A stretch of 64,000 nucleotides of DNA from Thermoplasmatota archaeon (GTDB lineage Archaea > Thermoplasmatota > Thermoplasmata > Thermoplasmatales > Thermoplasmataceae): contig JAMCUL010000023.1 in the NCBI GenBank assembly GCA_023381355.1, positions 1 to 64,000 on the forward strand. Reading direction: 5' to 3'. This document shows positions 35,316 through 43,843 of this stretch, piece by piece. The notes below the pieces were generated by a model that saw nothing but the letters and a program-made list of their open reading frames with translations, searched no databases and was not told the origin of the DNA. Made by a program: the position numbers and the translations under genes. Each line of letters opens with the position of its first letter. Position 1 is the first letter of the stretch.

Positions 35316-36071
35316 TTAACTTAAAAATTTATCTTTATGATTCCTGAATTCAGGGAAGAACAGGGATATTTCAAACTGCCCACTTTCATTCAGGATCGAC
35401 ATTATTGCGTCTCCACCCTCAATCTTCACAGTTCCATTCTGAAGAACTAATTTCTCTATTTTTCTGTCGTGAATTTCTGCATAGAAACTTGATTTATTCC
35501 CATTCCCCACAGCAATGTAACTTGGAACGTTTTCCATCCTTTCCTTTAGAAAAGGAATTGTATCCATTGAATCTTTTATGACCCTTTCAAACATGAATCT
35601 TTCATCTGAATCCATTTTTCTGGCCAGGTTTTCAAGCACTTTTAAGTATGGAATCATGTGCCTGTTCACCATATGATCAGGATTCAGGGACATTGTACTC
35701 CTTCCTACGATCTGTGACATTGCGCTTTCCGATGAAATTGCCCAGGCAATGGTCACGCGGGAGCTGGAAGCCATTCTGGAAAGATCAATTTTTATACTCA
35801 TTTCAAAATTTTCCGCAAAGTTTATGGATCTCAGATTGTATTTCACGGAGTTGTCCTCTTTCACGGGACCGCTGAGAATTCCGTAATACGAGGTATTTTT
35901 TGCCTCATCGGTGTAGGGAAGTATTGCTATTTCATATTCATTTTCACCTGTTTCCTTAATAACGGATATATGAACTGAAGAAGAAAAGAAAAGATATGGA
36001 TTACTGAAAAAGCCCATCAGAACTGGAACTGGAAAGTATGACTCAATGAGGAACTCCTTCGAGATGTTCAC
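35316..36071 (-). CDS. Unknown protein, possibly SRPBCC-like
   Basis: 251 aa. The start KEFLIESYFPVPVLMGFFSNPYLFF and later strands (YEIAILPYTD, VKYNLRSINFAENFEMSIKIDLS, SRVTIAWAISSES) recall the N-terminal strand-helix of START/SRPBCC proteins such as CoxG, and the middle helix (MIPYLKVLENLARKMD) would be the long ligand-gate helix. The C-terminal third (VPSYIAVGNGNKSSFYAEIHDRK) looks like a second beta domain. I am not sure of the family. It lies between a decayed gene and yceI as a single gene, without signal peptide. Confidence 0.55.
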   Translation of the reverse strand: MNISKEFLIESYFPVPVLMGFFSNPYLFFSSSVHISVIKETGENEYEIAILPYTDEAKNTSYYGILSGPVKEDNSVKYNLRSINFAENFEMSIKIDLSRMASSSRVTIAWAISSESAMSQIVGRSTMSLNPDHMVNRHMIPYLKVLENLARKMDSDERFMFERVIKDSMDTIPFLKERMENVPSYIAVGNGNKSSFYAEIHDRKIEKLVLQNGTVKIEGGDAIMSILNESGQFEISLFFPEFRNHKDKFLS

Positions 36072-36202
36072 TTATTCAAATATTCAGTAGACTTATAAAT
36101 CTTTTCAATAACGATTTTTAATCCAATAATTCTGCAAATTCCTGACACAATCTCGATTTATTAATTTGAAAAAGGTGATTTTTGGGTTGATGATCCTTGA
36201 TT

Positions 36203-36748
36203 CTATTCCTGCATGACCATTTCAACATGGGCACTGATTTTGATCTTGCTTCCAACCATGACTTTTCCAGCCTCGATCACAACATTCCAGACAAGCCCGA
36301 AATCCTCTCTCTTGATCTCTCCCTCAACACTTATGCCTGCCCTTGTCTTCCCGTAGGGATCCTTTATGACTCCTTCTACATATGAAACGAGCTCAATCTC
36401 CTTTGTGACATTCTTTATTGTCAGGTCTCCCCTGATAATGTGCTTCTCTGCATCCACCTTCTTTATAGACTTGCTCCTGAACCTTATCTCCGGATATTTT
36501 GCAACATCAAAGAAATCAGCGGACCTCAGGTGATTATCTCTGTCATTTTCCCTCGTGTTCACAGAATTTGGATCTATTACTACCTCGAAGCTGGCCTTTT
36601 CAGGATCATTGTGTGATCCAGTTGCATTTACAGTGAACTTCTGGAAATTCCCCCTCACGTTTGAGATCATCATATGACGTGCACTGAACTCAATCTCTGA
36701 ATGTGCGGGATCGCTTGTCCATTTTATTTCCTTATTTTCTGTTTCCAT
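36203..36748 (-). CDS. YceI-family protein
   Basis: 181 aa lipocalin-like barrel. Family strings are WTSDPAHSEIEFSARHMMISNVRG, FEVVIDPNSVNTRENDRDNHLRSADFFDVAKYPEIRFRS and GDLTIKNVTKEIEL; YceI proteins bind polyprenyl or amide lipids and are often linked to quinone or stress metabolism. No signal peptide is present, so it is cytoplasmic here, unlike many bacterial relatives. Divergent from the HxlR regulator, with a shared 61-base promoter region that carries a dyad over its TATA box; HxlR control is likely. Confidence 0.9.
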   Translation of the reverse strand: METENKEIKWTSDPAHSEIEFSARHMMISNVRGNFQKFTVNATGSHNDPEKASFEVVIDPNSVNTRENDRDNHLRSADFFDVAKYPEIRFRSKSIKKVDAEKHIIRGDLTIKNVTKEIELVSYVEGVIKDPYGKTRAGISVEGEIKREDFGLVWNVVIEAGKVMVGSKIKISAHVEMVMQE

Positions 36749-36753
36749 AAACA

Positions 36754-36796
36754 GGTATCATAATTACATTAATATACCATTTGTTACTTACATTAA
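36754..36796. promoter_or_regulatory. Candidate HxlR operator between yceI and hxlR
   Basis: Inverted repeat GGTAT (36754-36758)/ATACC (36774-36778) lies over the likely yceI TATA (TATATTAAT, 36769-36777 on the complementary strand). TTACATTAA occurs twice, at 36764-36772 and 36788-36796, 24 bases apart. Both could be bound by the adjacent HxlR protein. Confidence 0.5.
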
Positions 36797-36809
36797 AGTA
36801 GATATCAAC

Positions 36810-37151
36810 ATGGAAAGCAACACCTCAAATGAAACGATTTGCCCTGTTATTGAAACGCTGAAAATTATTGGCGGGAAATGGGAGCTGAGCGTGATAAAGA
36901 ATCTTCTGGACGGGCCAAGGAGGTTCAATGATCTGTTGAGGGCCTGCTACGGTATAAGCTCCAGGACCCTATCGAGGATATTGAAGAATCTTGGTGATAA
37001 CGGGATAGTCAGGAGGGAGATAATCTCCATTCGCCCTGTGACAGTTGTGTATACCCTGACCCCAATGGGTGAGGAGATGAAGCCTGTAATTGAGGCGATC
37101 AGGAACTGGGGCACGAAATATGCAATAAGGAATCCAGTAATTTCTGATTAG
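36810..37151 (+). CDS. HxlR-family transcriptional regulator
   Basis: 113 aa, one winged-helix domain: CPVIETLKIIGGKWELSVIKNLLDGPRRFNDLLRACYGISSRTLSRILKNLGDNGIVRREI, then YTLTPMGEEMKPVIEAI. The early Cys in C-P-V is the position used for redox or electrophile sensing in several HxlR/YodB proteins, so a redox role is possible. Divergent from yceI and 123 bases before an ABC ATPase gene that has its own likely promoter. The family usually represses or activates the divergent gene. Confidence 0.92.
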   Translation: MESNTSNETICPVIETLKIIGGKWELSVIKNLLDGPRRFNDLLRACYGISSRTLSRILKNLGDNGIVRREIISIRPVTVVYTLTPMGEEMKPVIEAIRNWGTKYAIRNPVISD

Positions 37152-37274
37152 GTTCACACGATTCTTATTCTTGTGTTTTAAATATCCTGGATGATTGCGA
37201 ATATAAAATTTTCCAATTCAAATACCATTTATACAATGAGGATATACGGACTTAGGTGATCACTTGGAACAACG

Positions 37275-38027
37275 TTGGAGGTTGTGGACCTCGATTTCAG
37301 GTACGAAAACGGATACAAGGTTTTTCAGGATATTAACCTCAAAGCAGAAAAGGGTAAGTTCGTTGCTATCGTTGGTCCATCTGGCGTTGGAAAGTCAACC
37401 CTCCTGAGATTACTTGGCGCATTTTTAAAACCTGAAAAGGGACAGGTCCTCCTGCATGGCAAGCCGGTGCTGAGACCGACCCCGCTCATATCAATGGTGC
37501 ATCAGTCGATTGTTACGTTTCCATGGATGACAGCTGAGGAAAATGTTGCGCTTTCTGTGAAGACAAGGAATCTTCCAAAGGACAGGGTAAAGGAGATCTC
37601 GTCACATGCACTTGAAATGGTTGGTCTCCAGGGCTTCAACGATCTGTATCCGAAGGAGATGAGTGGTGGAATGAGGCAGAGGGTTGCAGTTGCGAGATCC
37701 CTTGCGGCGGAGCCTAAGATACTTCTTATGGATGAACCCTTTGCGCATCTGGATGAACTTACTGCTGAAGGCCTCAGACAGGATATCTACAACATTCTTT
37801 TTAACGAGGACAGCCCGCTTGAAACAGTGATAATGGTATCCCATAACCTCACTGAGGTGATCGAGCTTTCTGATACAGTGTTCATACTGAATGGGAGTCC
37901 TGCGACAATAGTTGCAAAGGTTGACATTGATATCCCACGACCAAGGAGTCCAAGGGATCCTGCGTTTGACCAGATGCTTGACAGGCTTTATTCATATCTT
38001 ACAAAGAAGGAGGTGAAAAAGCAGTGA
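37275..38027 (+). CDS. ABC transporter ATPase, nitrate/sulfonate/taurine type
   Basis: 250 aa. Walker A GPSGVGKST, Q-loop VHQS, signature MSGGMRQR, Walker B ILLMDEPFAHLD and H-loop VSHN are all intact. The family resembles SsuB/TauB/NrtD. The start is TTG 37275; no ATG is in frame before a stop upstream. The stop overlaps the permease GTG by four bases (GTGA). The C-terminal regulatory domain that many archaeal relatives carry is absent and occurs as a separate gene at 39701-40168. A periplasmic binding protein is not in the window, so the substrate is unknown. Confidence 0.92.
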   Translation: MEVVDLDFRYENGYKVFQDINLKAEKGKFVAIVGPSGVGKSTLLRLLGAFLKPEKGQVLLHGKPVLRPTPLISMVHQSIVTFPWMTAEENVALSVKTRNLPKDRVKEISSHALEMVGLQGFNDLYPKEMSGGMRQRVAVARSLAAEPKILLMDEPFAHLDELTAEGLRQDIYNILFNEDSPLETVIMVSHNLTEVIELSDTVFILNGSPATIVAKVDIDIPRPRSPRDPAFDQMLDRLYSYLTKKEVKKQ

Positions 38028-39700
38028 TTCCTGGTGCTGGCGTTCTCCTGGCAACATCGTCTCCTGGAACTATCAACGGGATTCCATTTTTGACTATCAC
38101 TCTTGCAGTTCTTGCCACAAGTATACGTGTTCTTGCCCTGATCCTCCTGTCCATTATCTCTGGATGGCTGCTGGCATATGGAGCAATCAAGAGCAAGATT
38201 TTCGAGAATGTGTTTATATCACTGATAGAAATTTTTGAAAGTGTTCCGGTCATAACTTTTTTTCCTGTTGTCCTGATAATTTTTGTGAACAGGATTGGTG
38301 GTGAACTTGGTGTTGAACTTGCAGCAGACTTCCTCGTCTTCACTGCTGTGGTGTGGAATATCTGGATGGGTGAATACCAGGCATTCAAGACAGTCCCGAA
38401 CGAGATGGTTGAAGTGGCTAATAACTATGATTATGGATTCCTGGACAGGATGTCCATGATTTACATACCTTTTTCCATACCCAGGATTGCGGCAAACCTG
38501 TTCCCAAGTGTGTCTGACGGATTCTTCTATATAACTGTCAGTGAAGTTTTCTCCATTGGACTTACCACATATGCAACCTTTGGAATAGGCACTGAAATTT
38601 CAGCCCTGCTTGCTGAATCTAATTATTATGGAATACTTACCGCATTCATAATAATGGGACTGGTCATAGTGGTAATAATTCTTGGGCTGAGATCTTTCAG
38701 CGAGAGGGCAGTTGCAAGATATACAGTAGATACTGATATGCCAATAATGAGGAGGGGTAAGCCCAGAATAAGGCAGACAGCCAGACTTTCTGCAGTAGCT
38801 TCCCTGAACACCCTTGGAAAACTGGCTAAATATAACAGGGAAAGAAGGCCCCAGAAGGATCCTGAGGAACTTTTCTCTACAAATCCAAGAAATGGAAAGG
38901 GAAATATCATAATAGGAATAATTGCACTTGCAATCCTTGTATACATTGTATATTCGGCAGTTGAACTTATCATGAGTGTTAGCGCCAGTGAGTGGGGCTA
39001 TCTCTTCTCTAAGACGCCGTATCTCCTCTATGGTCTCCTGCTTGACTATATCAGGGTATTATCCATAACTGCCGTATCCCTGGTGCTTGCCCTGACCCTT
39101 GGATACTATTTTGCAACACGCAGGCGAGTTGAAAAATTTGGGATTCCCATAATACAGACCATAAGCGCATATCCTGTCCCGGCATATTTCCCCTTCATAT
39201 TTCTGGGAATCTATCCATTCGTTGATTCCATATTTGGCCCGTATACAGAAGAATCCCTGGTTCTCCTCCTGGGCTTCCTTGCTACGTTCTATTATGTATT
39301 CTACGGATTCTGGATGGGTGTCAAGGCCATGCCAGCCGAATACAATGAAATAATGAGGAATCTTGATATGGGATTCTTCCGGAAAATGCGATACGTAATA
39401 CTCCCATCTACATTCCCGTATCTTATTGCAGGAATCACCTCAACTGTAAACAGCGCATGGGGTGGGCTTGAGATAGGGGAATACTGGCCCAATATTGCAG
39501 GAGGCAAGACACTTCAGGTACACGCAGGTCTGATGAAGACAATAGACCTGGCCACATCAAGCGGTAATATAGCGCTTGCGGCGTGGGGGTCATTCCTGTT
39601 TGCCATGATAGTTGCAGTTTATTCCATCATATTCACAAGGAAGATGATGGATCTCGCAAAAAAGAAATATGTTGCAGAGGAAGGAATCTATAGTGTCTGA
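38024..39700 (+). CDS. ABC transporter permease with two fused membrane domains
   Basis: 558 aa with about twelve helices, two copies of the binding-protein-dependent permease domain. The first half shows EYQAFKTVPNEMVEVANNYDYGFLDRM and the second YGFWMGVKAMPAEYNEIMRNLDMGFFRKMRY, the EAA-type loops that dock the ATPase. A linker of about 60 mostly polar residues (240-295) joins the halves. A single protein thus provides the whole pore. The GTG start overlaps the ATPase stop by four bases. A nitrate/sulfonate/taurine-like substrate is family inference; other anions or metals are possible. Confidence 0.9.
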   Translation: MIPGAGVLLATSSPGTINGIPFLTITLAVLATSIRVLALILLSIISGWLLAYGAIKSKIFENVFISLIEIFESVPVITFFPVVLIIFVNRIGGELGVELAADFLVFTAVVWNIWMGEYQAFKTVPNEMVEVANNYDYGFLDRMSMIYIPFSIPRIAANLFPSVSDGFFYITVSEVFSIGLTTYATFGIGTEISALLAESNYYGILTAFIIMGLVIVVIILGLRSFSERAVARYTVDTDMPIMRRGKPRIRQTARLSAVASLNTLGKLAKYNRERRPQKDPEELFSTNPRNGKGNIIIGIIALAILVYIVYSAVELIMSVSASEWGYLFSKTPYLLYGLLLDYIRVLSITAVSLVLALTLGYYFATRRRVEKFGIPIIQTISAYPVPAYFPFIFLGIYPFVDSIFGPYTEESLVLLLGFLATFYYVFYGFWMGVKAMPAEYNEIMRNLDMGFFRKMRYVILPSTFPYLIAGITSTVNSAWGGLEIGEYWPNIAGGKTLQVHAGLMKTIDLATSSGNIALAAWGSFLFAMIVAVYSIIFTRKMMDLAKKKYVAEEGIYSV

Positions 39701-40168
39701 TCAAAGAGAAGCGATGAAACCATCCTCGGTTTTCTTGATAAGTCCGGAATAGACGCCCCATTCTATAAGTGTTACCTCGAGATTGTGATAACCAGTCGGA
39801 CTGTTATACTTCTGTACTCCCTCGTTTGCCAGTTCCTGCATTATCTCCTCCAGGTCAAAATTCTTCATCTTCAATGCAGTTGCAATGGGCTCCATATTTA
39901 TTATTGAACCCTTCAGGATTTCCTTCCTGTTCTTCGGGCTTGAAGATATGAAACTCTTTCCCTTGTCTGTAATCCAGACATCACCCTGATCAGTCTCTAT
40001 CAGGCCTATATTGGATGCCGTATAGAGAATCGGCATGAGATCGTCTATATCCACTTCCATTTCCTTTTCGAGCTCATAGATATCAGTCTTCTCCTTGAAA
40101 ATGTGCTGGAGGACATATAGCAATCCGACCAGATCGGCGATCCTGGCATCCGGGTCAATAACTTCCAT
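39701..40168 (-). CDS. Stand-alone ABC-ATPase C-terminal (AAA_assoc_C-like) domain protein
   Basis: 155 aa. It matches the domain usually fused to the C terminus of nitrate/sulfonate-type ATPases: PDARIADLVGLLYVLQHIF, ELEKEMEVDIDDLMPILYTASNIGLIE with D-G-K/S in the wing (WITDKGKSF), and NLEVTLIEWGVYSGL. The adjacent ATPase at 37.3 kb lacks this domain, so the split protein may regulate that transporter. It abuts the permease gene: stops at 39698-39700 and 39701-39703 are adjacent, convergent. Its own promoter reads from 40169 outward. Confidence 0.75.
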   Translation of the reverse strand: MEVIDPDARIADLVGLLYVLQHIFKEKTDIYELEKEMEVDIDDLMPILYTASNIGLIETDQGDVWITDKGKSFISSSPKNRKEILKGSIINMEPIATALKMKNFDLEEIMQELANEGVQKYNSPTGYHNLEVTLIEWGVYSGLIKKTEDGFIASL

Positions 40169-40250
40169 CGTGACAATATATATTTGGCAGCTATTAAATA
40201 GTTATTGTACAGAAATCATTTTCACAAATAACACAAGTCTCCTGAACATA

Positions 40251-40613
40251 TCATACTTCCCTGCATTGATTCACGAAATTTTCATAATCTTCCAGGATCT
40301 CCCTGATAACAATGGCATTATTATGCTCCCTGTCACGTGCTGAATACAGGAGGGTTATGTTCCCCCCATTTCTCAACCTTGCAATATCCCCTGATCTGCA
40401 GAGTTCCTTCCTGTATTCTTCCCTGAATTTTTCCCACTTCCCTGGATCATGCGAGAACCACTTCCTTAAATCTGTGGAAGGCGCAATGTCTTTCATCCAT
40501 TCATCAATCATTGCTTTCTCCCTGGAAATTCCTCTGGGCCATATCCTGTCTACAAGGATTCGCCTGCCATCTTCCAGGCTATAATCATCATAGATTCGCT
40601 TTATTCTGATCAT
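40251..40613 (-). CDS. DUF488-family protein
   Basis: 120 aa. The family pattern is clear: IKRIYDDYSLEDGRRILVDRIWPRGISREKA, WMKDIAPSTDLRKWFSHDPGKWEKFREEYRKEL and ITLLYSARDREHNNAIVIREIL. DUF488 proteins are widespread and small with no settled function. The length agrees with the family. The gene is alone, convergent with the following unit by a 69-base gap, and starts at the first Met of the conserved block. Confidence 0.9.
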   Translation of the reverse strand: MIRIKRIYDDYSLEDGRRILVDRIWPRGISREKAMIDEWMKDIAPSTDLRKWFSHDPGKWEKFREEYRKELCRSGDIARLRNGGNITLLYSARDREHNNAIVIREILEDYENFVNQCREV

Positions 40614-40682
40614 GGGACATCGCTGACTTATAAAAGAATTTACAATATTTAAATCTGATTAAAGAACAGCGCTAAATTTATA

Positions 40683-41600
40683 ATGACAATAAGTGATTTG
40701 GATCAGATGCTCATTAGAAATTTCCTGCCTAAAAATTATTTCATGATAAAATTCAAGATACCTGTAAAAACGGATATTTTCACTCTTGCCAGAGATCTTT
40801 CACTCAAGGGAATGTGTTTCGTGGAAAACAACCACATAATAGGCATACTCAAGAAGGAAGCAGATGAAAAGAGGGATTTCCTGATGTTCCTTTCAAAAAC
40901 AAAAGTCAGTGAAACTGCAGATTACTATTACTGCTCACTGCTTGAGAACGTGAACATGAATGGATTTTCAGAGATGCTCCGATCACCATCGTTCCTGGTG
41001 GATTACATAGTCCTAGAAAATGGATACATAAGTTTCAGGATTTCCTATCACGTGAAGTATAACAGCATGATGTCGAAAATGATGCCTCTTTTCGTTGATA
41101 ACGGGGCCGATATTGAGTATGTGGGGAAATACAGAAATCTCAGGAATGACCTGGATGGGATATCCAGGGATTTCGGCCTGAAATCTATACTGTTCAGGAC
41201 CACCGTCCCACAGCACTACATAGATAATGACCGGAGTGCCCAGGTCAGGTGGTCAAGGGTTGTGAGGGTATTCTCCTCGAAAAATCTCGAATCCGTATAT
41301 TTTATGGAGGAAAATGGGGAGCCTGGTGATATATTCTCCCCCATTGACAAAGAGGCAAGCATTTATCAGGCAGATACTGAGAATCCCCTTCTTGTCAGGG
41401 AAGAGGAAGAAATCAGGAAGGAGGGACTAAAACCGGTGGCAGCCATGAATTATTTTGATGGCAAGAACCTGTGGATCCAGTACATACTGATGGAAAGGGA
41501 TCTCCCTGAGTTCATCTCTATTTATGGAGAAGTGATGAAAGAGTTTCCGGACTGGAACGGATATATTTATGAGATAGAGAGCCTTGAAGATTTTGCATGA
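40683..41600 (+). CDS. Unknown protein coupled to cobB
   Basis: 305 aa, no family recognised. It is soluble, with beta-rich segments (YFMIKFKIPVKTDIFTLAR, YYYCSLLENV) and a helical middle; the end YIYEIESLEDFA is acidic. A Gly-poor, Met-rich composition (MMSKMMPLFV) stands out. The final codons overlap the cobB start (ATGA at 41597-41600), so the two are co-translated. A role linked to cobyrinate amidation or regulation is only suggested by this coupling. The start is ATG 40683, preceded by an A/T-rich box. Confidence 0.65.
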   Translation: MTISDLDQMLIRNFLPKNYFMIKFKIPVKTDIFTLARDLSLKGMCFVENNHIIGILKKEADEKRDFLMFLSKTKVSETADYYYCSLLENVNMNGFSEMLRSPSFLVDYIVLENGYISFRISYHVKYNSMMSKMMPLFVDNGADIEYVGKYRNLRNDLDGISRDFGLKSILFRTTVPQHYIDNDRSAQVRWSRVVRVFSSKNLESVYFMEENGEPGDIFSPIDKEASIYQADTENPLLVREEEEIRKEGLKPVAAMNYFDGKNLWIQYILMERDLPEFISIYGEVMKEFPDWNGYIYEIESLEDFA

Positions 41601-42856
41601 AATCAATAGGTATTACTGCAATGAGCACCGGTTCCGGAAAAACGTCAGTGACTGCAGCAATGCTCCATGCATTGAAGGGATCCGTACAGGTAAAAATTGG
41701 TCCTGACTTCATTGATCCTCTCGTTCTAAAATCTGTGAATGGAAGCAAGGGATACAATATGGACAGGTGGATTCAGGGTAGAGGTTATCTGAATATACCT
41801 GGAATTGCTTCAAGGAAGAATGACTTTGCCATTTACGAAGGAGTGATGGGCTTCTATGACAGTGGGATAGGAAAACAGTACTCAACCCAGGCATATTTCG
41901 AAAAGATGAAAATTCCATACATACTTGTTGTTGATGTCTTGAGATATGGAGAGTCCATATACTACAGCACAGTAGGCTTCAGGAGGAAATCCCTCTTAGG
42001 TGTCATCCTGAACAGGTATTCCACAGAAAGGCATCTTGAACTGGTGGAAAAACCGTTCAGGGATCACGGTGTCAGGATTCTTGGCGCCGTTCCATACAGG
42101 AGTGATCTGGAAATCAGGGAAAGACATCTTGGAATCAATATTGAGGAAGGACAGAAGAAGGCGGTCCAGGTTGGCAGGATTGTGAGCGAATATCTTGATC
42201 TCGATTTCCTGGATGAAATCAATGACCAGGAGTACCATGAAGGCAATTCCGTAGAAATGGAGAGGAGAGATTACAGAATAAGCATAGCTCTGGACGACGC
42301 TTTTAATTTTTATTACAGGGATGCAATGGAGTACCTTGAGAAAAATTTCAGTGTGGAGTATTTTTCACCCCTTAAAAATGAGGTCCCCAGGGATCCAGAC
42401 TTTGTTTACATTGGAGGCGGATATCCTGAATTACATGGAGAGACCCTTGAAAATGCCAGCGATACCATAGAATTTCTCAGGGATTTTCATAAGGGCGGAG
42501 GAAAGATATATACTGAGTGTGGAGGAACCATGTTCCTTCTACAGAAAATGATTGCTGGTGAAAGGGAATACCAGATGGCAGGCATATTTGAAGGCCTGTC
42601 CAGAATGGAGAAGACTCCAGTGCTTTCCTATACGGAACTCCAATCTGATGGAAGAAATACATTTTATGGCAATGGACAGATTGTACGGGGGCATGAGTTC
42701 CATTACAGCAGGATAGAAACAAGGGAGAAGATGGCATTCTCGGTAAGAAGGGGAAAAGGGATGGATGGAAAGGATGGCATTTCCAGCAGGAATGCGCTTG
42801 GAATGTATACGCACATCGATATGATGAGATATGGAAATAATATTTTTAAAAATTAG
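41597..42856 (+). CDS. cobB: Cobyrinate a,c-diamide synthase-like protein
   Basis: 419 aa. The N-terminal ATP-binding domain has the P-loop TAMSTGSGKTS and KIGPDFIDP; the C-terminal glutaminase domain has YIGGGYPE and the nucleophile Cys in TECGGTMFL, followed by a late His (THIDM). CobB/CbiA amidates the a and c carboxylates of the corrin ring with glutamine and ATP. No other corrin-building genes are in the window, though a PduO adenosyltransferase lies at 49.6 kb; the pair suits salvage of incomplete corrinoids. Other substrates are used by close relatives, so the corrin role is likely but not proven. The 3' end overlaps ilvE by four bases. Confidence 0.85.
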   Translation: MKSIGITAMSTGSGKTSVTAAMLHALKGSVQVKIGPDFIDPLVLKSVNGSKGYNMDRWIQGRGYLNIPGIASRKNDFAIYEGVMGFYDSGIGKQYSTQAYFEKMKIPYILVVDVLRYGESIYYSTVGFRRKSLLGVILNRYSTERHLELVEKPFRDHGVRILGAVPYRSDLEIRERHLGINIEEGQKKAVQVGRIVSEYLDLDFLDEINDQEYHEGNSVEMERRDYRISIALDDAFNFYYRDAMEYLEKNFSVEYFSPLKNEVPRDPDFVYIGGGYPELHGETLENASDTIEFLRDFHKGGGKIYTECGGTMFLLQKMIAGEREYQMAGIFEGLSRMEKTPVLSYTELQSDGRNTFYGNGQIVRGHEFHYSRIETREKMAFSVRRGKGMDGKDGISSRNALGMYTHIDMMRYGNNIFKN

Positions 42857-43764
42857 GAGACGGTGGTTAGCCACGCGGAGTATTTCTGATTCTTCCCGGA
42901 AACAACGTTGAAGTATTCTTCCCTTATTCGTGAGGTTATTTTGCCTGTCCTTCCGTCACCGATCTCTATTCCATCAACATTCACTATGGGGGTAATTTCT
43001 GCTGCGGTCCCAACAAAGAATAGTTCGTCAGCAGTGTAAAGTTCCTCCCTGTGGATGAGCCTTTCCCTGACCTCATATCCGAGGTCCTTCCCCATGGTAA
43101 GTATGCTTTCCCTTGTTATTCCAAGCAGTATGGCACTTTCCTTTCCTGGTGTTACTATTTCACCGTTCTTTATCATCATGATGTTTTCTCCGGGACCCTC
43201 AGCAACATATCCATCCCTGGTTGTGAGTATTGCCTCATCATATCCTGACTCATGCGCGTCATGCATTGCGATCACTGAATTCAGATAGTTTCCGCTTGCC
43301 TTTGCCTGGATCGGCAATATGGATGAGTCTATCCTGTGCCATGATGAAACCTTGCACCTCAATCCCTTGTCTGCTTCAGAAAAATACTTTCCAAAAGGGA
43401 TGGCCGCTATGAACGTGCTGACCTTCTTTCCGGTTGTTCCAACACCAACATGATCATCATCATAAAATGCGAATGGCCGGATATAACATGATTTCAGGTT
43501 GTTCCTCTTCACAACTTCCCTTACGGCATTTTCCAGCTCCTCAAGTGAAAATCCAAGGTTCATGCGGTATATCTTCGCGGTATTCAGGAACCTTACCATG
43601 TGATCTCTCAGCCTGAATATGGATGATCCAGACGGCGTTTCATAGGCTCGAATACCCTCAAAAATTCCGCTTCCGTACTGGAGCGAATGGGTTAAGATCG
43701 GTACCCTTGCCTTGCTCTCATCAACGAACTGACCATTCAACCAGTATATGCTCTCCTGACTCAT
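42853..43764 (-). CDS. ilvE: Branched-chain amino-acid aminotransferase
   Basis: 303 aa fold-type IV PLP enzyme. IYWLNGQFVDESKARVPILTHSLQYGSGIFEGIRAYET is the start, SFKxG-type phosphate contacts and the Schiff-base Lys in PIQAKASGNYLNS are present, and EGPGENIMMIKNG and FFVGTAAEITPI complete it. It moves the amino group between glutamate and Leu/Ile/Val keto acids. D-amino-acid aminotransferases are the nearest alternative, but the G-I-F-E-G and length favour IlvE. Single gene, convergent with cobB, with the start at the conserved first Met. Confidence 0.92.
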   Translation of the reverse strand: MSQESIYWLNGQFVDESKARVPILTHSLQYGSGIFEGIRAYETPSGSSIFRLRDHMVRFLNTAKIYRMNLGFSLEELENAVREVVKRNNLKSCYIRPFAFYDDDHVGVGTTGKKVSTFIAAIPFGKYFSEADKGLRCKVSSWHRIDSSILPIQAKASGNYLNSVIAMHDAHESGYDEAILTTRDGYVAEGPGENIMMIKNGEIVTPGKESAILLGITRESILTMGKDLGYEVRERLIHREELYTADELFFVGTAAEITPIVNVDGIEIGDGRTGKITSRIREEYFNVVSGKNQKYSAWLTTVS

Positions 43765-43843
43765 GATTCAATAATAGAAGAGCGTATTAAATTGTTTTCA
43801 GGTATTAAGTAACCCGGGAAATATAGGAAAGATTTTTCCTTGA

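Noticed and set aside
41597-42856. CfbB, the F430-pathway amidase
   Set aside because: No methanogenesis or other F430 genes are present, and a PduO adenosyltransferase favours a corrinoid role; not excluded by sequence alone.
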